From positions 1-30,273 of IMG/VR virus record IMGVR_UViG_3300048507_000042: 30,273 bases of DNA; one strand, written 5' to 3'. The translations under genes were made by a program, and so were the position numbers. Position 1 is the stretch's first letter. The number at the start of each line of letters is the position of its first letter. Below, piece after piece: positions 1 through 7,467 of this stretch. The notes beneath the pieces are model-generated. The model ran no database searches. It saw only the letters and a program-made list of their open reading frames with translations, and was not told the DNA's origin. The DNA is from a virus.

Positions 1-41
1 GCCAATTTGACTACGCCGCTTGAGCCTTTAGTCGTTGCCAT
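1..41 (-). CDS. Tail tube protein, first 13 codons only (cut by window edge)
   Basis: The start codon is the complement of 39-41. The fragment reads into the window edge and is identical to the first codons of the complete tail tube gene at 28808-29209, including the spacer to the tail terminator gene. The call rests entirely on that match. It is the left-hand end of the genome wrap-around, not a broken gene. Confidence 0.85.
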   Translation of the reverse strand, partial: MATTKGSSGVVKL

Positions 42-53
42 GATTAAACCCCT

Positions 54-488
54 TTAGGTTGTTCCACGAGTGTACTGGTACTCAATGCGTACCGTTAAAA
101 TCACCCCACCGATGGGGGTAATACTTCCGTCGTCGGTTTCCACGCTGACAATCTGTGTGTCGATTGCGTGTCCGCCGCGTGATCTGTCTTCGTCAAGTTT
201 CTCCTCGATAGACTCGACGATGTTATTCCTTGCTTGATCCAAGCCTGTCCCCTTCACATAGCAGACAAGCTGGTAGTCAATCGTGCCGAACCGCTGAGTC
301 ATGCTCCCACCCACGGTTCCGTCTTCCCTGTTTTCGTTTGTCGTTCTGACCAAAACCGCTGGGTATTGCGCGTTGCTTAACTTGTCAAAATCAAACGGTT
401 CGCGGGTCACGAACTTGATGTCTGTTGGCGTGGTCACTGCTTGCAGCGAAGTCACCAGATTTCCTGCAATGCTCTCTCTCACGCTCAT
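54..488 (-). CDS. Tail terminator / minor tail protein, left copy
   Basis: This 144-residue protein is in the position of a siphophage tail terminator, which caps the tail tube and joins it to the head: after the completion protein and before the tail tube gene. A second copy lies at 29222-29656 and differs at about seven residues (for example Ser6/Asn, Ser14/Ala, Thr22-Asp23/Val-Ala), roughly 95 percent identical. At DNA level the two copies are identical up to position 122, then about 45 of the next 366 bases differ, many of them silent. The start overlaps the stop of the upstream gene by 4 bases (ATGA), typical of translational coupling. The function is inferred from length and order; no catalytic motif is expected. 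Confidence 0.75.
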   Translation of the reverse strand: MSVRESIAGNLVTSLQAVTTPTDIKFVTREPFDFDKLSNAQYPAVLVRTTNENREDGTVGGSMTQRFGTIDYQLVCYVKGTGLDQARNNIVESIEEKLDEDRSRGGHAIDTQIVSVETDDGSITPIGGVILTVRIEYQYTRGTT

Positions 489-919
489 AGCTTTAACTGC
501 TTCCTGAATACGTCAGCCAGACGCTTTTCTTCTTTGTCGTTAAACCCGAAGAACGGTCTTATTCGGTTGTTAAACGCTGCTTTCTTGGCTTGTGTCGCGT
601 TGTCAAAGTACAACATGGCCTCGTTTGAGCTTGTCACTTTGGCCTGCATAGACCGCAGCATGTCCCCTTCGTTCTCAAGGTCTACCGGTGTCGTAGGATA
701 ACCAGCAGCTTTCAGCCACTTCAGGTACTTCTTTGGATACCGCGCAAACTTGCCGTTTATGCCCATACCATCCGCAGTACGGTTGTCGATTATTTCTTTA
801 CCTTTGATCGCCGCTTCACTAATACCACGCGTCACACCACGCTTCACATCACGCCGCTGCGCTCTTGTGATCTTGGTAAAGTCTTCAGGAAAGGTTTTGA
901 CATCAATCTTTAGGCTCAT
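485..919 (-). CDS. Tail completion / head-tail joining protein (HK97 gp10-like), left copy
   Basis: This basic 144-residue protein sits between the connector and the tail terminator, where HK97 gp10-type proteins lie. The C-terminal part, including KKAAFNN and RPFFGFNDKEE, is typical of this group, which helps finish the neck so that tails can join. The homologue at 29653-30090 shares mainly that C-terminal block, while the N-terminal two thirds are much diverged. Its flanking genes stay above 90 percent identical between copies, so this gene marks a sharp mosaic segment. Both ends overlap their neighbours by 4 bases. Confidence 0.72.
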   Translation of the reverse strand: MSLKIDVKTFPEDFTKITRAQRRDVKRGVTRGISEAAIKGKEIIDNRTADGMGINGKFARYPKKYLKWLKAAGYPTTPVDLENEGDMLRSMQAKVTSSNEAMLYFDNATQAKKAAFNNRIRPFFGFNDKEEKRLADVFRKQLKL

Positions 920-1329
920 CGTGTTAGCCGTCCATACGACACAATGCCGCGCTCGTCATCTTCGATGGTGCCGCTGTTATCATCGTCATACTCGACACCG
1001 TCAGCGAATACAGCAACCAACTCCTCGTTGTATCGCTGCTGGTAGAACGTGATCATGTTCAGGAATCGGTCGTCCTGTACCCAGTTTGTAAGCTGGGGGA
1101 GAGCGTACTTCCACAACACCAAATAAGCGTTGCAGCGAGTCCACTGGGAATCTGTCAGATAGGCCGGAACCATCTCGCCCGGTATCTGCTTCTTGTACCA
1201 CCACTCATTGCGAATGGTACGGGTTAGATCGGTCTGTGCCTTCGCGTGTTCAGTTGCGAATGATGTGATGCCAAAGTCCAAGATGTCGGGGACAAGGGCT
1301 ACCAGATCGGAGTCTTGAGAAAATGCCAT
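916..1329 (-). CDS. Head-tail connector (neck) protein
   Basis: A 137-residue acidic protein encoded downstream of the capsid genes. The position and the helical composition (many Trp, Tyr and Leu) fit the connector that binds under the portal. The C-terminal segment from LPQLTNW to the end recurs in the truncated copy at 30087-30273 with about 5 of 61 residues changed. It ends with an acidic run (EYDDD, EDDE). The next gene starts within its stop codon. I assign it from gene order and size; no motif alone proves it. Confidence 0.65.
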   Translation of the reverse strand: MAFSQDSDLVALVPDILDFGITSFATEHAKAQTDLTRTIRNEWWYKKQIPGEMVPAYLTDSQWTRCNAYLVLWKYALPQLTNWVQDDRFLNMITFYQQRYNEELVAVFADGVEYDDDNSGTIEDDERGIVSYGRLTR

Positions 1330-1338
1330 GTTATGCCC

Positions 1339-1626
1339 CTACCATTTGACCAAATCCGACCAATAGGCCGCTGATGCTGTTTTGTCTTTGCGCCCTGCTG
1401 CTATCTGCTTGGCGAATCTGGCCTTGAACGATCTACGCTTGGCCTTGTCCGCTTCACTCTCACCCTTTCTCGGTGGCTTGTTCTCTGCACCCTGCAAGCC
1501 AAAACGGATCAGACGAACCTTGTCACCCTGCTTTGCCAATACTGCATGGCTCTTGTCTGGATGCTTGGGTGTTCGCTTGGGCTTGTTGTAGCCCTCGAAC
1601 CGTTCACCACGGTATGTGATAGCCAA
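1339..1626 (-). CDS. Small basic capsid-associated protein (DUF6321-like) with probable TTG start
   Basis: A basic protein of about 95 residues with YRGERFEGYNKPKR near the N-terminus and AAYWSDLVKW at the C-terminus. I recognise this pattern from small proteins encoded near head genes in aquatic phages (DUF6321-like); the function is unknown. An ATG at 1683 would add 19 residues, but it would place a GC-rich stretch followed by seven T inside the gene. The TTG at 1626 has a perfect GGAGG five bases upstream, directly after that T-run, and gives the length I expect for the family, so I prefer it. The gene follows the major capsid gene. Confidence 0.65.
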   Translation of the reverse strand: MAITYRGERFEGYNKPKRTPKHPDKSHAVLAKQGDKVRLIRFGLQGAENKPPRKGESEADKAKRRSFKARFAKQIAAGRKDKTASAAYWSDLVKW

Positions 1627-1633
1627 TAGAACC

Positions 1634-1656
1634 TCCAAAAAAAGGGACAGCCCCAC
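1634..1656 (-). terminator. Possible weak terminator after the major capsid gene
   Basis: On the minus strand the sequence GGGGCTGTCCCTTTTTTT lies 37 bases after the capsid gene stop, a short G/C stem followed by seven T. The stem is only 3-5 base pairs, so it would be partial at best. Almost the same element occurs at 13059-13079. With the promoter at 3246-3272 it would bracket scaffold and capsid. Confidence 0.35.
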
Positions 1657-1692
1657 CCCAAGGAGAGGAAGGGGCGAGGCCATCCAAACGCT

Positions 1693-2526
1693 TTAGATAG
1701 CTGCGTCGAACAGCATCTCAACACCGTAGGTATCGTCAAGCTCACCCACACCGTAGATAGCGGTGGCGTTAAGCTCGAAGGCCCGTAGTGATGCGTCACG
1801 TTGCGCTTCGATCTGGAAGTCACGCTTCATAGCGATAGCCAAGGCTTCGCGTGAGAAGACAGCGCCTTTCGCGTCATCGTTGCCATCAACAGATACGTTT
1901 GCAGACTCGTAAACGTCGATGCCAGCGATAGTTCCAACGTAAGCGTTAACCATAGCCGTGTTCTGCGCGTCACCACCATTGGGGTTGGCGAAGGTATTGG
2001 TCAGGTTTGCTTTCAGTTGATACGCTTGGAAAGGGTTCACAACAGCGAAGATCTCGCCCTGTGCCTTTGCGTTACGCAAGGTAGCAGCAGCTTTGAACAG
2101 ATCAGCAACAGTGATCTCCTGACCAGCAGCGCCCAAGGCAGTGCTGAAGCCGTCGAACAACGCGATCAGATCTACGTCCATCTTCGTGGCGATAGCGTTA
2201 CCCAGTACCGTACCCAACTCCTCAGCAGGGTTGCCAGCGCCCATTGCAGCCAAGTCAGTCAATACTACTTGTGCGCCCACCTCGCCAACGGTGATTGAGA
2301 CGGAAGAAGTAGAGACAGTCGTGCTGGTCATGTCAGCGCCTTCGGTCAAGGCAGCGGCAGTGATCGCAGGGTACTTAGGCACCTGAATCGTCTTGCCAGC
2401 TTCGTCGCCGATGTTGTACTGAGTAACCAATCCCATCATCAGGGATTCTTCTTCAGCGGTGAATCGTGCCTGAGCGATGATATTCGCAAACAGGTCGTCA
2501 AGGGTTGTGCTAGTTGAAGCAGCCAT
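1693..2526 (-). CDS. Major capsid protein (HK97-fold type)
   Basis: A 277-residue protein directly downstream of the scaffold gene. The N-terminal part is acidic and helical, followed by a segment with GKTIQVPKYP, a central region rich in Ala, Thr and Val, and a C-terminal domain with AIAMKRDFQIE and GVGELDDTYGVEML, the pattern of HK97-fold major capsid proteins of marine phages. The length is normal for a shell protein made with a separate scaffold. No protease gene is present and the N-terminus does not look like a cleaved delta domain, so maturation cleavage is not indicated. A strong promoter lies upstream of the preceding scaffold gene and a possible terminator follows. Confidence 0.85.
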   Translation of the reverse strand: MAASTSTTLDDLFANIIAQARFTAEEESLMMGLVTQYNIGDEAGKTIQVPKYPAITAAALTEGADMTSTTVSTSSVSITVGEVGAQVVLTDLAAMGAGNPAEELGTVLGNAIATKMDVDLIALFDGFSTALGAAGQEITVADLFKAAATLRNAKAQGEIFAVVNPFQAYQLKANLTNTFANPNGGDAQNTAMVNAYVGTIAGIDVYESANVSVDGNDDAKGAVFSREALAIAMKRDFQIEAQRDASLRAFELNATAIYGVGELDDTYGVEMLFDAAI

Positions 2527-2550
2527 ATTAGTAGTCCTATATAAAGTGGT

Positions 2551-3219
2551 TTATTTGGTCTTCTTCTTTAACGCATGAAAGGCTTCTCGCCCTCCGTCGT
2601 TCCAGTTTTGAACCATGTCAGCCACAGATATAGGCTTCTGCGTGGAGCCACCAGCCATCCCCTGTGTGCCAGCGCCACCTTGGGAGGCTCTGACGAAATG
2701 CGGGTTAGCCGTAAGAAAGTCACCCACCAACTCATCAACAGAGAGGGGGTCGGCTTTGTCGTTGTATCTTACCGCGCCGTTGTCGTCTAATACTTCAACC
2801 GAACCATCGTCGGAGAGTTTTACACGATTACGCAGCAGTTGCGATACCTGCTCAGAATCCACAGCGTTGTGCCTGCTTGCTGCTGTCAGTAACGCACCGT
2901 CTATCTTGGTGGTTTCCAACGCCATCCGCATGGCGGCAATCTCCAGATCCTTCTTCTCGACAGTCTGCTTCAGTACCGACTCGAACTCGCCTTTTTCTTT
3001 TTGGCGTTCTATGTTCGCCTGTTCACGCTCAAGCATGAGTTGACGAGCTTCCTCGATGTCGATGCCTTCCAGCTTCTTGTCTAGCTTGCGCCTCTCCCTT
3101 TGGATTCGATCAGCAACAATGCGATCAAGCTCCTCTTGGGTAAACGTCTTGCTTTCCTGAACTTCCGTATCTTGCACTGGTTCAGTATCAGTGCTTTCAA
3201 CCATGACTTCATCGCTCAT
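2551..3219 (-). CDS. Capsid scaffolding protein
   Basis: A 222-residue, highly charged protein encoded immediately before the major capsid gene. Residues about 25-105 are rich in Glu, Lys, Arg and Gln in heptad-like order (IQRERRKLDKKLEG, LEREQANIERQKEKGE) and predict a long coiled coil. A Gly/Gln/Ser-rich linker follows near residue 180, then a short basic tail ending KKKTK that could bind the capsid protein. Composition and position are those of phage scaffolds, which guide procapsid assembly and then leave. No protease motif is visible. It is the first gene after the strong promoter at 3246-3272. Confidence 0.85.
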   Translation of the reverse strand: MSDEVMVESTDTEPVQDTEVQESKTFTQEELDRIVADRIQRERRKLDKKLEGIDIEEARQLMLEREQANIERQKEKGEFESVLKQTVEKKDLEIAAMRMALETTKIDGALLTAASRHNAVDSEQVSQLLRNRVKLSDDGSVEVLDDNGAVRYNDKADPLSVDELVGDFLTANPHFVRASQGGAGTQGMAGGSTQKPISVADMVQNWNDGGREAFHALKKKTK

Positions 3220-3245
3220 GTGCGAACCTCTTTCGAGTGGGTGGG

Positions 3246-3272
3246 AGTATACCAGCTTTTGAGAAATGTCAA
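3246..3272 (-). promoter_or_regulatory. Sigma70-type promoter before the scaffold and capsid genes
   Basis: The minus strand has a perfect TTGACA (3267-3272) and, 15 bases on, TATACT (3246-3251) preceded by TGG, which makes an extended -10. The spacing is short, but the extended -10 can compensate. It lies in the 71-base gap before the scaffold start, where it could raise capsid expression above that of the packaging genes. Confidence 0.7.
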
Positions 3273-3290
3273 CAGCCAGCGGGTTATTTT

Positions 3291-3548
3291 TTAGCCTTCT
3301 TTTTCTTCTTCTTGCCGATCTGCTTCAGGCTCTTGCCGTACTTGCTCGGGTTCATCTTTGGCATCTTTCTTTCCTCGCTTCTTCTTGGGTAGTGGCAGCA
3401 GCACGTTCACGATTCCATACAGGTCATCAAATTCCAGCTTCTCGTCCTCTGGTGCAGCCGCTGCCAATGGCTCCAGCAGTTCACGAATCGCGGGGGGTAT
3501 TGGTCGTCTAGCGACCAGATTCTTGGCTCGGTCTAATTCTTTGGACAT
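3291..3548 (-). CDS. Small charged protein between MuF-like and scaffold genes
   Basis: An 85-residue protein with a helical N-terminal half and a C-terminal third made almost wholly of Lys, Glu, Asp, Gln and Arg (KKKRGKKDAKDEPE onward). The start at 3548 is chosen because GAGG lies just upstream and the codon comes two bases after the stop of the MuF-like gene; a longer reading would run back into that gene. I do not recognise the family. The position among head genes suggests a minor head or assembly factor, which is inference only. Confidence 0.6.
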   Translation of the reverse strand: MSKELDRAKNLVARRPIPPAIRELLEPLAAAAPEDEKLEFDDLYGIVNVLLPLPKKKRGKKDAKDEPEQVRQEPEADRQEEEKEG

Positions 3549-3550
3549 GG

Positions 3551-4429
3551 TTATTCCTCGACTATTGGTATCCAGCGATGGCGGCAGTTGTAGCCCCCTC
3601 GCACTATGAATGGATCGCCCGGACTCTTGCCTGCCCAGCTTCCTTTCCATATCTCCGCGATCTCGTCACGGGTGTATGTCTTGTTCAGGTGCTTCTTACA
3701 GAAATCCCGTGTATCGCGTATCACGTTGCCTCGATACCTGAACTCCTCTACTCCCGCCTCGTTTGCGATGTTAATCGTGAGCGAAGCCGAGAACTGATTG
3801 ATTGAATCCGTTGCGTAAGTTGTCGCATAACGCCGAAGGTTATTACCAAGGCGATCTGAGTTGTAAACGCTATGGAGTCGATCAACCGCTGCCTGTTGCG
3901 TGGCTCCAGTCGTTGTCTTAGCCACCTCCACCAGTTCTTCAATCTCTGCTTGATCGCTTGCTTGATAGATTCCATTGATTCGCCCCCTGACCTCTGAGAT
4001 GAAGTCCTGTTTTGACCGGCCAGACAAGGTTGCCTGATAGACACCGTTTGCCAAGGCATCCAGTTGTGACTGCGCCAAAGCCTCAAAGCCTTGGAATGAT
4101 AGCCTCTGAAGCCCTGCAATGACCTCTGGCTGGACTTTTGCAAAGTTTCCATAGGTACCTAGCATCTCCTGCAAATCGTCTGAGAGGCCTCTGTAGTCGC
4201 CCAGAACGGTCTGTACGCTCGATAGATAATCGTCTTCCAGTATGCGGCGCATCTCAGAGCGAGCGTTGACCGCCCACTCCAAGTCAAATAGCTTGCCTGC
4301 GCTGTCTGGTGCCGACTGTATGAGGTCAGCCATATCCCGCTCGGTAAGGTCGAAAGCGTTGGACAAGAACTCCTTGTGCCGATCTTCCATAGCCTCTTGG
4401 ATATTTTCATAGACGTCATCTGCTGCCAT
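3551..4429 (-). CDS. Phage head morphogenesis protein, Mu gpF-like
   Basis: A 292-residue protein encoded directly after the portal gene. The N-terminal 200 residues are helical. The C-terminal domain contains RDTRDFCKKHLNKTYTRDE and then GGYNCRHRWIPI, the Cys/His pattern of MuF-type minor head proteins, which bind the portal and enter the capsid in low copy number. Order (terminase, portal, MuF, scaffold, capsid) is standard for the family. It overlaps the portal stop by one base. No toxin or peptidase domain is fused to the C-terminus, as happens in some MuF proteins. Confidence 0.85.
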   Translation of the reverse strand: MAADDVYENIQEAMEDRHKEFLSNAFDLTERDMADLIQSAPDSAGKLFDLEWAVNARSEMRRILEDDYLSSVQTVLGDYRGLSDDLQEMLGTYGNFAKVQPEVIAGLQRLSFQGFEALAQSQLDALANGVYQATLSGRSKQDFISEVRGRINGIYQASDQAEIEELVEVAKTTTGATQQAAVDRLHSVYNSDRLGNNLRRYATTYATDSINQFSASLTINIANEAGVEEFRYRGNVIRDTRDFCKKHLNKTYTRDEIAEIWKGSWAGKSPGDPFIVRGGYNCRHRWIPIVEE

Positions 4430-5937
4430 TACTGACTAGGCTCTTGACCAACTGGGGCGAATAGTTCATCGCCACCATCTACCGGCTCCAGACCAATCTT
4501 CTCGCGCACTTCGTTGGGGCTTACCGCTCCGCTGTCGATGTGGTACGAGTAGATCTGTGTCTTCTCGTTGAAGTCACCCAGAGCTTGTGTCGCTTGGTCG
4601 ATCTCGACATGAGACTTGGCCAGCTTGTCATCATCTAGCACAAGGTCTGCGATCTGCTTGTCGATCTCTTGCATCAACGTAACTGAGCGCACACCGCTTG
4701 AGCGCATCTGCTGCAAGAACAGCAGTTCTTTGTCGTAATCACGGATGTCGAAACTGTCGGGGTAGAACACCTCCACGTCGGGCGTTACGTCTAGCCAGTT
4801 GCAGAAGTACGTCCACAAGTGCTCTTCGGCTAGTTCCAGCAGATCGGCCTTCTCTGACAGCTTGGCGTTCAGCATCTGGAACTCAGTCTGCATGGCAATG
4901 CCTGACATCGTCTTGGCATCGGTTCCCCGTACAGCGCCCATCTGAGCCATACGGTTGATAGCTTCGACCTTGTCCTTGATGGATTCGCGGATGCTGTTGA
5001 TGTTCTGACCCGAAGGCTGCAACAGGTACGGCTGCACTGAGTTGTCCATATCATCAGGTACGTTGATGACTGCCCCCGCTCCCGCGCTCGCATCTGTGTC
5101 GTAAGTCTTCACAAGTGAGGGGTGGTTGCTGATGCGGATTAGCTGCTCGATCTCAGACAGTTCCGAATAGATTGCCTTCTGCATGTAGGCGATGTCCGAC
5201 AGATCGCTCACCCCCACGCCACGGGTCACGCTGCGCTGTGCTGGCAGGTAGACCGCTGGAATCTTGCCCAGTGGGTTGTCGATCTCGCTGATCATCTGCT
5301 CTTTGTCGCCGTCAGACTTCCATTGTTGGATCGTGTCTTTGCGCCATATGCGGTAATAGCTCACCTTCGTTGTGGCGTTCTCACGGTCTACAGCTTCACG
5401 CAGCTTCAAGTAGGTAAGCTCGAATCTGCCTGATGGTGTGCGCTCCCACTTCCAATCAAATACGTTCTCAGGGGTAAACAGCGACAGGTAAGGCCGGATG
5501 TCTTGGTCTAGCTCTTCGGCTCGTGTCTGTGCGTTCGACTCTGGCTTATCAACAAGAATCCAGACGTGCCCATAAACTGATGACCACACCTGAGCCTGCT
5601 TCATAAAACTATTCATGCTCGCGCCATCAAGGTCGGCATCTTTCAGTGCAGCATCGAGTGCCGGATTGCCTGCCAGCGAGTTGAATACCCGAACTGGGGG
5701 AGTGCGCCACAAGAACGAACTGTAAATGTGGACAACGTTGCGGCAGTGGTTATCAATCGGGGTCAGATTGATGCGTCGAGCGTATTCGTTCTCCGACTCG
5801 TTCTGATAGCCGGTCAGGTAGTTGCCTGCCTGATACTCCTCGCCCCCAAGGTATGAGCGCACATATAGCTCCCACCTGTTCTCATTGGCATCGTAATCCG
5901 GATGCTGGAATTCGATATTGCTGGCCACTATGTCCAC
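4429..5937 (-). CDS. Portal protein
   Basis: A 502-residue protein between large terminase and the MuF-like gene. It has the portal layout: an N-terminal part with YLGGEEYQAGNYLTGY and NVVHIYSSFLWRTPP, a central wing, a long helix around IKDKVEAINRMAQMGAVRGTD with SGIAMQTEFQMLNAKLSEKA, and an acidic C-terminal part. It resembles the DUF4055-like portal group. Twelve copies form the DNA entry vertex, dock the terminase and nucleate the head. The start codon is GTG, inside the last codons of the terminase gene. Confidence 0.9.
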   Translation of the reverse strand: MDIVASNIEFQHPDYDANENRWELYVRSYLGGEEYQAGNYLTGYQNESENEYARRINLTPIDNHCRNVVHIYSSFLWRTPPVRVFNSLAGNPALDAALKDADLDGASMNSFMKQAQVWSSVYGHVWILVDKPESNAQTRAEELDQDIRPYLSLFTPENVFDWKWERTPSGRFELTYLKLREAVDRENATTKVSYYRIWRKDTIQQWKSDGDKEQMISEIDNPLGKIPAVYLPAQRSVTRGVGVSDLSDIAYMQKAIYSELSEIEQLIRISNHPSLVKTYDTDASAGAGAVINVPDDMDNSVQPYLLQPSGQNINSIRESIKDKVEAINRMAQMGAVRGTDAKTMSGIAMQTEFQMLNAKLSEKADLLELAEEHLWTYFCNWLDVTPDVEVFYPDSFDIRDYDKELLFLQQMRSSGVRSVTLMQEIDKQIADLVLDDDKLAKSHVEIDQATQALGDFNEKTQIYSYHIDSGAVSPNEVREKIGLEPVDGGDELFAPVGQEPSQ

Positions 5938-7139
5938 CTCACTGGTTGTTCGATCTCTCTTTGTTTCCTGATTGGGTACAGGTATTCAACCAGATACCCC
6001 AGTGCGTCATTCATGTGATCGTAGCCATCATCCTTGTTGGGTTGGCTCGTCCCTTCTTTGTATGTCTGTCGTTCAAGCGAAGCGATGGTCTGCTTACACT
6101 TGGGATCGACAAACAGCTTCCGAGCGCCAGTGGTAGACCGGAGCCTACTGTTGACGCTGTTGATTCTGTCTCTGATTGCGGGGTGACTGTTTCGCACCTT
6201 CACTGTGAACCCTGCGTTCTGAAGGATTGATAGGTCTGTCCTCCCTCCCGCGCTGGTCTTCCTTTGTTTGCTTGCTGGGTCTGGGTAGATCGTTATGCGT
6301 CTGTCCCCATACCTTTGCCGGATCTCGTCAACCATCTCGTCGGTGTTTGAGCCGTAGATCACGATCTCATCCACGACACGGATTGTATCGCCATCCCTGA
6401 CCGATACCGCTGCGCTCATTGGGTCAAGGTTGAAGTCCATCCCAATGTGTAGATCATCACCGATAGCGCCCCTCTCGACGCTCTCCTCTCTGCTGAATGC
6501 GTAGTAAATGATGCCCTGATAGTTAACGAATCTGGCTTCGTACTCTTGCTGAAAGGTACGCTCGTCTAGGTCATTCCGCGCTGCCTCGATCTCTGCCGCC
6601 TCAACGTTGCCGCCCTCGATGGTCGTAAACTGAAAGGCTTTCCAGCCCTCCTCTGCATCCGCGCCTCGCGTCCAAATGTCGTAGAAATGGTTCCGCCCTT
6701 TAGGTGTGCCAATGAATAACGCAGAGCCTAACCTATCGGACAATGATGGACGAATAACCTCGTACCAAGCCTCTGGTCGCATATCTGCGAACTCGTCTAA
6801 CACCACGAAGTCCAACGCCCTCCCTCTCAGGTTGTCAGGCTTCTCCGCACCCTTGAGCGATATGATCGAACCGTTCTTCAGTGTAAGCGTTAGCGATGAC
6901 TCGTTGCGTTTGCTGACATATCCATCTGGCAGTGCATCGGTCAAGAACGACCATGCTATCTCTTTGGCTGCCTTGTAGGTCGGGGCTACATACCAGCAGT
7001 TGCGATTCTTTCCCGACAAAGAAGCCCGCAGAAGCTCATGGGTAGACAAGAACGTCTTACCAAAGCGTCTCCCAGCGACCACTGCTCTAAAGCGTGAATC
7101 ACTGAAGAAGATGTCATCCTGTGGTTTGCTAAGCCTCAC
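5928..7139 (-). CDS. terL: Terminase large subunit
   Basis: This is the ATP-driven DNA packaging motor and nuclease. Numbering from the GTG at 7139 (403 residues), the Walker A motif AGRRFGKT is at 22-29, Walker B FVVLDEF at 111-117, and the coupling motif FIGTPKGRNH follows near 142. The RNase H-like nuclease domain shows GMDFN (Asp235) and DGYDHMNDAL (Asp374). The layout is that of T4/P22-type headful terminases rather than lambda-type, which fits the terminal redundancy of the window. A TTG at 7151 could add four residues, but GTG at 7139 has a GAGAG upstream. The start overlaps the small subunit gene. Confidence 0.93.
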   Translation of the reverse strand: MRLSKPQDDIFFSDSRFRAVVAGRRFGKTFLSTHELLRASLSGKNRNCWYVAPTYKAAKEIAWSFLTDALPDGYVSKRNESSLTLTLKNGSIISLKGAEKPDNLRGRALDFVVLDEFADMRPEAWYEVIRPSLSDRLGSALFIGTPKGRNHFYDIWTRGADAEEGWKAFQFTTIEGGNVEAAEIEAARNDLDERTFQQEYEARFVNYQGIIYYAFSREESVERGAIGDDLHIGMDFNLDPMSAAVSVRDGDTIRVVDEIVIYGSNTDEMVDEIRQRYGDRRITIYPDPASKQRKTSAGGRTDLSILQNAGFTVKVRNSHPAIRDRINSVNSRLRSTTGARKLFVDPKCKQTIASLERQTYKEGTSQPNKDDGYDHMNDALGYLVEYLYPIRKQREIEQPVRWT

Positions 7140-7467
7140 TCGCTCTCTCAATAACGATTGGCGGTAGGTCTTGCGCCTCTGTTTCTGGCTGATCTGTCTG
7201 ACCCAACCAGTTCTTGCCTAGCCATACAAGCATAGTCGTATTGCCATCCATCGCAGCCGTGTATTGCTTACGACGTAGGCTCATTCGCCCGTGACTGGCT
7301 TTTTGCCGAAAATACTCCGCAAAACTACAGTCGTATTCACGCTGACAGGCTCGGTTCAATGTGTCATAGCTCACCCCTAGGATTGCAGCCTGCTCCTCTC
7401 CCGTACAGTGAATAGCGCACATCTTATCTACTTGATCCCAGTCTATTTGTGCCAATGGTCTAGCCAT
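7129..7467 (-). CDS. terS: Terminase small subunit
   Basis: A protein of about 112 residues encoded just before the large subunit. The N-terminal half holds a helix-turn-helix (CTGEEQAAILGVSYDTLNR) for recognising the packaging site, followed by a helical part (KASHGRMSLRRKQYTAAM) like the oligomerisation region of small terminases, and an acidic tail that may contact the large subunit. The ATG at 7467 is preferred because GGAG stands six bases upstream; an ATG at 7482 is also possible. It overlaps the upstream ABC-GNAT gene by 8 bases. Confidence 0.87.
   Translation of the reverse strand: MARPLAQIDWDQVDKMCAIHCTGEEQAAILGVSYDTLNRACQREYDCSFAEYFRQKASHGRMSLRRKQYTAAMDGNTTMLVWLGKNWLGQTDQPETEAQDLPPIVIERASEA

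Larger units (their letters stand above)
1..1102. repeat. Left member of the diverged terminal duplication
   Basis: The stretch corresponds to 29169-30273 in gene order and direction (tail tube start, terminator, completion, connector end). The first 122 bases are identical; by my count about 45 differ in 123-488; the next gene is strongly diverged and one codon shorter; the connector part is close again. The offset is 29168, changing to 29171 after the length difference. Confidence 0.9.

Noticed and set aside
59-75. A second parS-like sequence (TGTTCCACGAG)
   Set aside because: Only the left half matches parS, and it is part of the end of a coding region.
4159-4419. Basic Ser/Arg-rich frames inside the MuF-like, portal and tail genes
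   Set aside because: These are out-of-frame shadows of well-supported genes, with compositions typical of such frames.
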